A stretch of 64,000 bases of DNA from Peromyscus leucopus. Lineage: Eukaryota; Chordata; Mammalia; Rodentia; Cricetidae. Below the pieces are notes generated by a model. The model was given only the letters and a program-made list of their open reading frames with translations, had not been told where the DNA came from and searched no databases. Made by a program: the position numbers and the translations under genes. Location of the stretch: contig NC_051072.1 in the NCBI RefSeq assembly GCF_004664715.2, forward strand, positions 42,205,642 through 42,269,641. Reading direction: 5' to 3'. Shown here one piece after another: positions 32,177-40,790 of the stretch (position 1 is the first letter of the stretch; the number at the start of each line of letters is the position of its first letter).

Positions 32177-32972
32177 TGTTATGATTTTAGTATGGAATGT
32201 GTCCTACAGGCTCCTGTGTCAATGTCCACAGCTTATGGTGCTATTTTGTGAGGTTCTGGAAATCTTAGGCAATGTAATCTTAGGGTTTCTGTTGCTGCAA
32301 TGAAACCACCATGACCAAAGCAAATTGGGGAGGAAAGGGTTCATTTGCCTTATACTTCCACAGCACCACTCATCATCAAAGGAAGTCAGGACAAGAGCTC
32401 AATCAGGGTAGGAACCGGGAGGCAGAGGCTGATGCAGAGGCCATGGAGGTGTACTGCTTCTGGTTTGCTCCCCATGGCCTGCTCAGCCTGCTTTCTTATA
32501 GAACCCAGGACCACAGCCTTGCATGGCCCACCCACAATGGGCTGGGCCCTCTGCCATCAATCACTAATTACAAAATGCCGTACAGCTGGATCTTATGGAG
32601 GCCTTTTCTCAACCGAGGCTCCCTCCTCTCTGATGACTCTAGCTTGTGTCAAGTGGACAGAAAACTAGCCACTACAGGCAGTATGGCTTAGAGAGAGAAA
32701 GCAGGCCACTTGGAGTGTGTTCTTGGTGGTGTTTTTAATTATTTGTCCCTGGCGACATTCCTGTTTCACTCAGTACCTTCATGTTCAGTTTGAGATGAAG
32801 AAACCCCTAATCATACAGTGCTGCCATGGTGTTTACCATGATGTTCAGGTGTGTGGAGTCAAGGAACCACAGACTAAACCATCATGAATTGTAAGTCAAT
32901 TAATGCCTTCCTTTCCATAAGTTGTTCATTCAGGAATTTTGGTCAATAGCAATAACAATATTGTCTAGCACA
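32177..32972 (+). mobile_element. MaLR LTR, sense, split by a second LTR
   Basis: The left part 32177-32272 starts TGTTATGATTTTAGTATGGA and has 'ctcctgtgtcaatgtccaca'. The right part 32677-32972 has 'gaaagcaggccacttggagt', 'aaaccatcatgaattgtaag' and 'ttgttcattcaggaattttg'. Read across the interruption they form one MT/ORR1-type LTR in normal order. Confidence 0.65.
32273..32676 (-). mobile_element. MaLR solo LTR, antisense, inserted into another LTR
   Basis: 404 bp with TG...CA ends (TGTAATCTTAGG ... CCACTACA) and a 5-bp target duplication GGCAA (32268-32272) / GGCAG (32677-32681), one mismatch. Reverse-complement landmarks include the 'gtcaacttgacacaagcta' type of start and 'ggctgagcagg' middle. 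The same LTR family occurs in sense at 57653-58064, 37992-38098 and 54597-54656. A 126-codon frame (32311-32691) across it is a by-product. Confidence 0.82.
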
Positions 32973-33012
32973 CATTTAGAGAACATCTTTAAGACATTCT
33001 CTAAGGAAAATT

Positions 33013-33054
33013 TAACTAACTAACTAACTAACTCACTAACTAACTAACTGTGTA

Positions 33055-33090
<36 letters not shown>
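33013..33090 (+). repeat. (AACT)n followed by (TG)n
   Basis: AACT repeats at 33013-33050 with one AACTC interruption, then TG repeats at 33057-33090. The TG tract abuts the tail side of an antisense SINE and probably grew from it. Confidence 0.95.
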
Positions 33091-33094
<4 letters not shown>

Positions 33095-33238
33095 AGCATA
33101 TGTATGGAGGTCAGAGGACAACGTGTACGTGGGAATCAGTTCTCTGCTTCTCTCATGTGGGTCCTGGAAATTGAACTCAGGTCTTCTGGTTTGCAGGCAA
33201 GCACTTTCAATCTCTTGAGCCATCTTTTTGGCCCCGTT
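33091..33238 (-). mobile_element. B2/B3-superfamily SINE, antisense
   Basis: 'tgtatggaggtcagaggaca', 'ttctctgcttctctcatgtg', 'ggtcctggaaattgaactca' and 'tctcttgagccatctttttg' read in reverse as the B3A-like SINE. Confidence 0.88.
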
Positions 33239-33322
33239 AAAACATTCTTGTAAATCAGATTTATTCATGACAAATTCTGTTTATTTTGCTTCAAATTTTC
33301 TTCAACAAAGACTGTGCTCTTT

Positions 33323-33527
33323 CCTTCTCATTCTTTTTTGTTTTTTTTCATTTTTTTTTTTTTTTTTGTCTTTTTGAGACAGGGTTTCTCTGTGTAGCTT
33401 TGCACCTTTCCTGGAACTCACTCTGTAACCCAGGCTGGCCTCGAACTCACAGAGATCCGCCTGCCTCTGCCTCCTGAGTGCTGGGATTCAAGGTGAACGC
33501 CACCACCGCCTGACCCTTCTCATTCTT
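33323..33527 (-). mobile_element. B1 SINE, antisense, exact 13-bp target duplication
   Basis: The B1 body lies at about 33372-33512, with a T-rich tail to the left (33331-33371). It is flanked by CCTTCTCATTCTT at 33323-33335 and 33515-33527. It has the 'agctttgcacctttcctgg' segment (antisense of the GCAAAG type) shared with the 16.4- and 34.2-kb copies, so it belongs to the young lineage-specific subfamily. Confidence 0.96.
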
Positions 33528-34071
33528 ACAGGATGCTTTATGAAATATAAGAGTACTTACACATCGTTTTCCCTTCAGAAATGCAGAGCAGAGTTACTCT
33601 TTTGGAAAACAGTAGGCTACTTGCAAGAAGAATCAGAACTGTTCAAAACAAAGCCATGGAAAAGAAGGAGGTTTACACTCTATAACCCATGCCTGCTGGC
33701 ACAGCAGTCCATGGGTCCACTCCATCCACTTCTCCTTCAGAAATCCTGTCATTTGAACCACATGCTCCACCTGATAGTGGAGTCAGCCCCTCAAGCCTCA
33801 CTAGGGTGACCTCCTAAAATGCTAACTGCAACTGCCTTGTTAGAAGTTTTTAACAGTGTCTAGATTTTTTTTTTTTACATGATTAGGAGATTGGGAATGG
33901 AAGGTGCGCCTCACCCTCAGCCACCTCTCTAAATAAACAGAAAGACACGAAATACCACAAAATGCAATTGTTCAGTGCCAATGCACAAAGTAGGCAAAAG
34001 GATAAAATCGTTTACCAAATGATCAGCATTACAAAATAAGTGTTCAAAGATTTCTATATGACGTTTCCATG
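33528..34071. other. Unassigned sequence
   Basis: An 89-codon frame at 33540-33809 has no recognised domain. There is a T-run at 33866-33876. No repeat was named. Confidence 0.45.
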
Positions 34072-34080
34072 CATTGTTCC

Positions 34081-34121
<41 letters not shown>

Positions 34122-34289
34122 TGGTTTTTCAAGACAGGGTTTCTCTGTGTAGCTTTGTGCCTTTCCTGGAACTCACTTGGTAGCCCAGGCTGGCCTTGAA
34201 CTCACAGAGATCCACCTGCCTCTGCCTCCCGAGTGCTGGGATTAAAGGCGTGCGCCACCACCGCCCGGCTAACATTGTTCCTTATTATT
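34072..34289 (-). mobile_element. B1 SINE, antisense, exact 17-bp target duplication, (TTA)n tail
   Basis: Flanked by CATTGTTCCTTATTATT at 34072-34088 and 34273-34289. The body (34122-34272) ends GCGCCACCACCGCCCGGCTA, close to consensus, and carries 'agctttgtgcctttcctgg'. The (TTA)n tract at 34082-34121 lies between the left target copy and the B1 tail, so the microsatellite arose with the insertion. Confidence 0.97.
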
Positions 34290-34299
34290 GACCCTGGAC

Positions 34300-35338
34300 T
34301 CTCTTGTCTCCCTTCTTCCTTCCTCTCCAGTGACCTTCACCCTCAACATCCCCTCTTCCACGCTGTTCTATTGTCTTCCCTACCCTTCTGCCTTAAAGTC
34401 TTTCTTTTTAAGTCATGTGGGACCCTTTCTAATTTTCCAGTCTTTATCCATATTTATGCCCATTTGGATACACATATTCAATGGTCAGAAGCTAGAATCC
34501 ATGTTTGAGAGAGAACATGTCTTTCTGAGCCTGGATTACCTCACTTAGAATGTTTCCCATCCAACTTCCTGAAAAATTCACAATTTCAATTTTCTTTGTG
34601 TACACTTTCATTATCCATTCATCCATTTACTGATGGATGTTGGGGAATATTATTTTAAGTGTGTTGCATTTTTTTCCTACTGCTTTTGTTACCAATTCAA
34701 AAATGTGTTTGATTAAATAAAATTAACCTGCAAGTGGGAGGCTGAGTCAGCAAGTAGCTGACAGGAAGTGGTAAGGAGGAACCATGTGTAGCAAGGGTTT
34801 TTTTTAAGTTGGGGCTGAGAGAAGAATGCTGGGTTTTTTTGGAAGATGCCAGCAAAGGGAGAAGGTTAGGTACTTGCTATTCAGTCTCCCTGAGTGAGCA
34901 GAATTCCACCTAAACCGTTGAATCATGAGTTCTTTAGATTTAGATAAAGTTTCCCTTAGTAGCTTTGAAAAAGTCAGTGCTTGAGGGAACGGAATCCCCT
35001 CAGGCTGCAGCCCTTGTGACTGAAGCCATTGCTTAATGGGCAGCCACTGTAGATAATAAAAATGTTAACAACAGATGGACATTCGGACTGATTGTATTCC
35101 CTTGCCATTGGGAAGAAAGAAGCGATAAACAAAACTGTTTAAGTAGCTTGGTGGTGGGATATAGAGTCCTTTGGGCATATTTCCAGGAGTGGGATAGGTA
35201 AGTCATATGGTAGTTATACTTGGAAAAGCTTCTAGACTAATTTTCATAGCAGTGGTATCAGTTTACCTTATTATTAATAAGGAATGAGAGTTCTTTTGTC
35301 TCCCACATCTTTGCTGGTATTTGTTGTCATTTATTTTC
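34300..35338 (-). pseudogene. Old L1 ORF2 C-terminal part, antisense, split by a solo LTR
   Basis: 'tctttctgagcctggattac', 'ctcacttagaatgtttccca', 'attatccattcatccattta' (left of the LTR) and 'gtcctttgggcatatttcca', 'ggagtgggataggtaagtca', 'ttgctggtatttgttgtcat' (right of it) are antisense L1 ORF2 in consistent order. Coding potential is destroyed. The copy at 38203-39640 continues further upstream in ORF2 and may belong to the same original element. Confidence 0.78.
34632..35079. mobile_element. Class II (ERVK-like) solo LTR, exact 6-bp target duplication
   Basis: The LTR proper is 34638-35073 (436 bp) with terminal TGTTG...CAACA. GATGGA flanks both ends (34632-34637, 35074-35079), and a 6-bp duplication is the ERVK hallmark. 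The flanking L1 ORF2 sequence joins up cleanly when the LTR is removed. AATAAA occurs at 35055-35060. Only the LTR remains, so no viral gene is present. Family name not known. Confidence 0.88.
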
Positions 35339-35752
35339 TTTTTTAAATTAGAAAATATTTAAAAACTTTCCCACATTTTTAGTTAAAATACATCATTTTC
35401 CCATTCCTTGTTCCAGGCCTGGATATGTCCCTTTCCTCCTACCTCTTCCATGCTCTTGTTCTCCTACTTTCAAATTTATAGCCTCTTTTTCTTTCATTAT
35501 TATAGTTACATATATACATTTATATGTGCAAATATATAAATACAACCTGCTGAGTTCAATTTTGTTGTTGGCATATATGTGGTTTCAGGGATGACTGCTT
35601 TGATAACCAGTTTAGAGACTTATCCCTAGGAGAGGTTAATTCCCCCTCTCTCAGCAGGAATTCATTGCCTCTAGTTCTTGGTTGAGGGCTTAGACCCCAT
35701 GAGATTTCCCCACTTCCTTGTTAGCCCATCAGTTGATATCGTCATTGCCCAG

Positions 35753-36403
35753 TGAAAGGACCAAGCAGATGCCATAACAGGCTGCTCAGTCTTCTCTCAG
35801 AGATCAGGCCTCAATTTCAGTTTCCTGAGACTGAGCAAGCAGTCTCTGGGAGGGCCAAGAACAAAAGACAGTCCTTGCAGTAGCTTGCTTTCTGCATGTA
35901 CTCTGACTGCTCAAAGTTCAGCCAGATGTTTACTGTCTGGGACCCCTCACCAACTTAGAGTTATGTGCATGAGTCAAGGACAGAGCCTGGACCACTGAGC
36001 CAGCCCCCACAGTCAGTACGTGCTTGGCCAGCCAGCCCCCATGGCAGCTCAAGGACAAAGCCTGGGACTTGTGCTGGACTGCCCCCAAAGTGATAATTGT
36101 AAACCCCAACCAGTAAATTCAAAGGTTACATACCCTCACTCAGTTAAAAGAGAACAGAGATAAAAATAAACCAATCTGAGTTGCCCCCGTGCAAATCCCC
36201 CCCAACCCCCGTGAAGGGCTTGTGGTTTTTGCCTTTAAAAAGCTAACCACACAAAGAAAGAGCAGCTCTTCCCTGCCTCACTCTATTGGGTGTAGGAATG
36301 AGTTCCCTGTCTAGACTTGTATCTACAGAATAAACCTTGCTGTTGCATTCTGGACACCTATGATCTTCGGTGGTCTCTTTGGGGCCACAATCTGGGCATA
36401 ATA
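35753..36403 (+). mobile_element. Class I-like (ERV1-type) LTR, solo, inserted in L1
   Basis: A roughly 650-bp block interrupts the L1 3' UTR. It starts TGAAAGGACCAAGCAG and has a TATA-like TTTAAAAA at 36234-36241, AATAAA at 36329-36334 followed by CCTTGCTGTTGCATTC and 'tggtctctttggggcc', typical of gammaretrovirus-like LTR ends. CCCAG occurs left of it (35748-35752) and at 36404-36408. The right end does not show a clean CA, so the boundary is uncertain. No viral coding sequence is present. Confidence 0.68.
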
Positions 36404-36449
36404 CCCAGGTCTTGTTTATGCTGGGCATAATACCCAGGTCTTGTTTATG
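36392..36449 (+). repeat. Perfect 29-bp tandem duplication at the LTR/L1 junction
   Basis: The segment beginning CTGGGCATAATACCCAGGTC occurs twice without a mismatch (36392-36420, 36421-36449). Each copy spans the presumed LTR end plus the adjoining L1 sequence. Confidence 0.97.
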
Positions 36450-36748
36450 CAGCTATTTCTATGAAAGAAAGCCTCATAGCAGACTTGGCAGTATTCTGGT
36501 TCTTACAATATTTCTACCTCCTATTCCTAGATGAGCCATACATGCAGAAGCTGTGCTGCAGATATCCATTGATCTCTGCATTGTGTTCAGGTGAGGTTTC
36601 TGTAGTAGTTTCTGAAAGTGTAGCAAAACTTTCCATTTGCTGTAAAGAGAAGCTTCTCTGATGATGGGTGGTAGCTATGCTTCTCTGTGAGTATAAGGAT
36701 ATGATTTAGAATGTAGTTAGAAAGTATGCTGTCTTGTGTAGTAACAAA

Positions 36749-37561
36749 TCATATAAAATATTTCTTACAGTCTAAGAGACTGGAAGTTCTCATAGGTAAA
36801 GTTAATAATACACCTTGAGATTCCTTAAGACTGCTCTCCTACTGTTGTTCAACCTGCCTTTAAGAGAACACTGTAGCAACCAACTGAAATTGCCTTGGAT
36901 TTCTTTCCTATGTAATCAACTTTTACAACCTAAGTTAATGCATAGCTGTGATCTTAAATTGTCTATTCTTCCATGGCCCTGACCCAAGAGTAATGAATGT
37001 GTGTTTGCGTGTATGTTATAATCATTTTCAGCAAACAGAAAAATAGGCTGAAAGCAGCCATATGAGGTGAATATCACCAGTGTTCAATATCGCTTGACAA
37101 TGTTTGTTGGTTATCTGGGTCAGTTGGAGTCAGTAACTTAATCCCTTGTGAAAACTCTGTTAAAAATTTCTGCAAAGTGTCCCACATTCCTTCCTCCACA
37201 TAATGCTTTCTGTGCTGTTCAGTAAAAGAGATTCATCAAAACCCTTTGCTAGGGACAGACAGAGACAGATAGACAGAAACACACACAGATGGACACACAG
37301 GTACACGGAGGAACAGACGTAGACATTGAAACAAGGATAGATTCACAAGACAGTGTTCAAACAGGCACAGATGCGGACTCACGCAACAGAAAAAAAGATG
37401 GAAGACACAAGGAAAGCAAGGTAGAGAGTTCAAATCAGTGCTCACTTTTGATCAGCTGACACCAAGGGGAAGTGCTTTGACTTCTTTCCTTCATGTGACA
37501 CTGATACATTATTGGTGACTCCAAGTTCATTATGATTGTGTTCACACTGACTGTAGTCTGG
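36749..37561. other. Unidentified ~0.8-kb insert within L1
   Basis: L1 3' UTR sequence stops at about 36748 ('gtcttgtgtagtaacaaa') and resumes at about 37562 ('caaagttatggtagtagatt'). CAAA at both edges is a possible short duplication. The insert is AT-rich, with a GACA/CACA-rich decayed simple stretch at about 37254-37330. It shows no clear TG...CA ends, poly-A or SINE/LINE body. Confidence 0.5.
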
Positions 37562-37991
37562 CAAAGTTATGGTAGTAGATTCTCTTCTTAGATCCATGAT
37601 CTCAAGATCTCTGAGTAATCGGCTAGGTTTCTAAAACCAGGCATGATTTCTCTCCTGTTGAGTGGCCCTTAACTCCAGCTAGACGGCTGTTGGTTACTAC
37701 CAATGAGTGAGTACCCCATGTAGCACTTTCATGGATAGCTTGCCATGTTGGTCATTGTTAGGATTCTGAGGTCTCTCACCTGGGTAGGGATGGTTAATGG
37801 CTCCCCACTCTTGGAAACTTGCTTAGTACTTTCTGGTACTGGAGAAGCTAGACTTTAAGAAGGAGGATCACGGTTTAGATTTAGCTAGAATCTTCCAAGT
37901 CCTGTGTCCTAAATGTGTGGTACCATCAGCAATGGGACCTTACTTTTAACCTCTGAGAGGTAACCAAGAGCACTGATGTTATTTTGGTAGC

Positions 37992-38098
37992 TGTACTGGC
38001 TAGTTTTTAATGTCAACTTGACACAAGTGAGAGTCATTTCGGAAGAGGGAACTTCAATTGAGAAAATGCCCCCACCAGACTGGCCCGTGGTGAATTTT
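37992..38098 (+). mobile_element. MaLR LTR 5' fragment, sense
   Basis: TGTACTGGCTAGTTTTTAAT, 'gtcaacttgacacaagtgag' and 'caattgagaaaatgccccca' match the start of the LTR family seen in full at 57653-58064. It is cut off by a B1. Confidence 0.72.
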
Positions 38099-38200
38099 TC
38101 TGGATCTCACTCTGTAGACCAGGCTGGCCTCAAACTCAGAGATCTGCCTGCCTCTGCCTCCCGAGTGCTGTGACTAAAGGCATGGGCCTCCACACTTGGC
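38099..38200 (-). mobile_element. B1 fragment, antisense
   Basis: 'gtagaccaggctggcctcaa', 'gatctgcctgcctctgcctc' and 'ccgagtgctgtgactaaagg' represent a B1 lacking its 3' portion. Confidence 0.88.
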
Positions 38201-38202
38201 CT

Positions 38203-39439
38203 GGAATTAACTTTTCTGCAGAGTGATGGATATGAGTCTAAGTTCATTCTTCTGCATGTGCATATCCAGTTTTCCCAGCACTATTTATTGAAGATGCTGT
38301 CTGTTCTCCAGTGTGTGGTTTTGATCTCTTTGTCACATGTCAGGGGCTATATATTTGGGCTTGGGTTTTTAATGTTGTTCTACTGGTCTATATATTTTGT
38401 TTGTGTGCCAGTACCACTTTGTTTTTATGATTACAGCCCACAATATCTTGAAATCTGTAGTGGAAATTCCTCCATCTTCATGAACATCTTCATCATCATT
38501 GTTCAGAATTGCTTTCATTATCCAGGATATTTACTGGTTCCATCTGAACTTCAGATTTTCTTTTCTATTTCTGTAAAGAGTGTTGTGGACATTTTCATTG
38601 GAATTTTGTTGAATCTGTAAACTGCTTTGGATAGGATGGACTTCCTATCGAACTCTTCCTATCATAAATTCTACTGATCCATGAATATGGGATGTCTTTC
38701 CATTTTTTTAGTGTCTTTTTCAATCTCTTTCTTTGCAGATAGAAAATTTTATTGTAGAGGTTTATTCCAAGATATTTTATTGTCTTTGATGCTATTTCAG
38801 TGTATGTCCATGATCTGTTTCTCAGTGTTTTGCTTGTTGGAGTAAAGAAAGAGTACTTATTTTTGTAAGTTTATTTTTGTACCCTGTCACTTTGCTAAAA
38901 TTGGTGACCATTTCTCGAAGTATTCTGGTGCAGTTTTTGGATGTGTTATGTATACTATCATATCATCTGCAAAGAGGGATAATTTTACTTCTTTCCCTAT
39001 TTGCATCAATCTAATCTCTCTAGCCTTATTGCTCCATCTAGTGTTTTGATAACTATATTGAAAAGGAGTAGGGATAGAGGACTGCTTGTATCATTCCTGA
39101 GTTTAATGGAATTGCTTCATATGTAGCCCTTTTTATGTTTAGGTAAGTTCTTTCTAATACTACTCTCTAGAATTTTTTTTTAATCACTAAAATATTTTAG
39201 ATTCTGTCAAAGGCCTTTTCTGTATCTATTGAGATGATCATGTGATTTTTGTCTCCATTTATATGTTTTCTTATGTTGATTGATTTACATATGATAAACT
39301 ACACTTGCATTACCAGGATAAAGCCAGCTTGATCATGGTACAGGATTTTCTTAACGTGTACCTGTATTTGGTTTGCTATTATTTTATTGAGGATTTTTGT
39401 ATATATGTTCATTAGGGATATTTGTCTGTAGTTTTTTAT

Positions 39440-39487
<48 letters not shown>

Positions 39488-39640
39488 ATGTCTTTACCTG
39501 TTTTGGACATTAGAGTAATCCTGGATTTATAGAGCAAGTTTGGTAGTGATCTTTCTATTTCTTAGAAAAATAATTTAAGAAGTATTGGTTGTAGTTCTTC
39601 ATTGAAAATTTGTTGAATTTTGGGTTATTATTATTGTTGT
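38203..39640 (-). pseudogene. Old L1 ORF2 (reverse transcriptase region), antisense
   Basis: 'atatccagttttcccagcac', 'tgtgtgccagtaccactttg', 'ttgttgaatctgtaaactgc', 'atatcatctgcaaagaggga', 'tctgtcaaaggccttttctg', 'tctattgagatgatcatgtg' and 'taccaggataaagccagctt' are the antisense of the ORF2 reverse transcriptase and adjacent region. The frame is destroyed by indels and a (TG)n tract. It is more diverged than the copy at 44.4-47.4 kb. Confidence 0.85.
39444..39486 (+). repeat. (TG)n microsatellite in L1
   Basis: About 21 TG units inside the antisense L1 ORF2 relic. Confidence 0.97.
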
Positions 39641-39649
39641 TGTTATTAC

Positions 39650-39940
39650 TTTTACTGCTTAAACTGGGACATCCATAATTTGCTCTTGGCACATCTGCTT
39701 TTCAGGCCTTCAGATCTAGACTGCACAGTTGGCTGCTTGGCTCTCAGGCCTTGAAGCTATCCTGTGGCATTTCCTGGATCTACAAATCATGGGCTTTCTC
39801 AGCTTCCATTTGACAAGCTAGTACCGTAAACAGGATTGTTTTCTCTCCTCCTCACTTTCCTTTCCCATCTTTCTTCCTCTCCTTTCTTCTGCCCTCTCTC
39901 CTACAGGCTCTGTTTCTCTGAAGAACTCTACCTTATAGAA
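39650..39940 (+). mobile_element. MLT1 LTR 3' part, sense
   Basis: 'gcttaaactgggacatccat', 'ttcaggccttcagatctaga', 'ggctctcaggccttgaagct' and the end 'caggctctgtttctctgaag' match the 3' half of MLT1 LTRs. The usual TCTCTCT stretch is expanded at 39840-39900. Confidence 0.68.
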
Positions 39941-40790
39941 CATAAATGAACAACCTAAATACAGCAAAATCTCATTATATAAATGGCAAAGAGCAAATGT
40001 TAGCAACACGATTATCTATTGACAGCCACGAGCCAATGAACACTTAAGAAGAAAGACACATCCATTTAATAGAAACTAGGCTAATTTCCTGAAGAGGTAG
40101 AGATAATTCACATAATAAGGAGCACAAAGGGTTAATAAATGTAATTTTTTTCAAGAAAGGGTTCACAGTATAGCTCTGCCTATCTTGGGACTCATTCTGT
40201 AGACCAGGCTGATCTCGAACTCACAGAGATCTGCCTGCTTGTGCCTCCTGAGTGCTGGACTAAAGGTGTGTGTCACTACTCCTGCTAGAAAGAATTTTCA
40301 TTTTCAGTGAAGTAATACAAATTAAAATGAGATACTTTTTGTACCATATATCATCAGTGATTAAAACATTGACAGTAGCTATGTGCCCAGAGTGGAGGAG
40401 TAGTTATTGTTTTATACATTGCTACTTGGTGGCAGTCATATTGGCAGAATACTTTGAACTGGCGATTTAGCAGTTGACAGCAGCTTTGCAATATGTAGTA
40501 AAATATGACATTTACAAAAGTTTGATTTGACTCTCGTGCATTTTGGGAAGTGTTTAATAGACATAAATCAAAAGTATAAATATGTATATATGATTATTAT
40601 TTATAATAATTGAAGAATCTTAAGCTACCTGAACATTTACTTACAGGGGATAAAATTAATAAAAATAAGTGGGAGAATCAATAGTGATTTTTTACAGTGG
40701 GAAATTGGAAGACACAAGAGAATTTCACTGTATATCATCACACATGCCCATGTTTTAACATTTTACAAATTTAAAGTATTGCTTTTTCAA
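39941..40790 (+). pseudogene. Ancient L1M/HAL1-like ORF2 relic, sense
   Basis: 'gccaatgaacacttaagaag' and, after a B1, 'gtaatacaaattaaaatgag', 'tttatacattgctacttggt' and 'attatttataataattgaag' echo the late ORF2 of old mammalian L1. Divergence is high and no frame remains. Confidence 0.42.
40144..40287 (-). mobile_element. B1 SINE, antisense
   Basis: 'ttttttcaagaaagggttca', 'gtagaccaggctgatctcga' and 'cagagatctgcctgcttgtg' with a short 3' tail. It is inserted in the L1M-like relic. Confidence 0.9.

Larger units (their letters stand above)
35339..37990 (-). mobile_element. L1 3' UTR (Lx-like), antisense, carrying two insertions
   Basis: It begins T-rich at 35339. Landmarks are 'aatttatagcctctttttct', 'aatacaacctgctgagttca' and 'attccccctctctcagcagg', then after the LTR 'ggtcttgtttatgcagctat' and 'agagaagcttctctgatgat', then after the 0.8-kb insert 'cggctaggtttctaaaacca', 'gaagaaggaggatcacgg' and 'ctctgagaggtaaccaagag'. 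The order matches the copies at 18991-19915 and 48541-49770. Confidence 0.75.

Noticed and set aside
32311..32691. 126-codon sense frame
   Set aside because: It lies across an antisense MaLR LTR with defined ends and target duplication.
33929..34132. Poly-Ile antisense frame
   Set aside because: It is a translation of the (TTA)n tract beside the B1.
36243..36428. 61-codon antisense frame with a zinc-finger-like Cys pattern (LCPDCGP ... RCPECN)
   Set aside because: It lies inside the class I-like LTR near its polyadenylation signal and has no gene context. The CxxC pairs are coincidental to the LTR sequence.
38258..38620. 120-codon hydrophobic sense frame
   Set aside because: It is the complement of L1 ORF2; antisense ORF2 typically gives Phe/Leu/Ile-rich frames.
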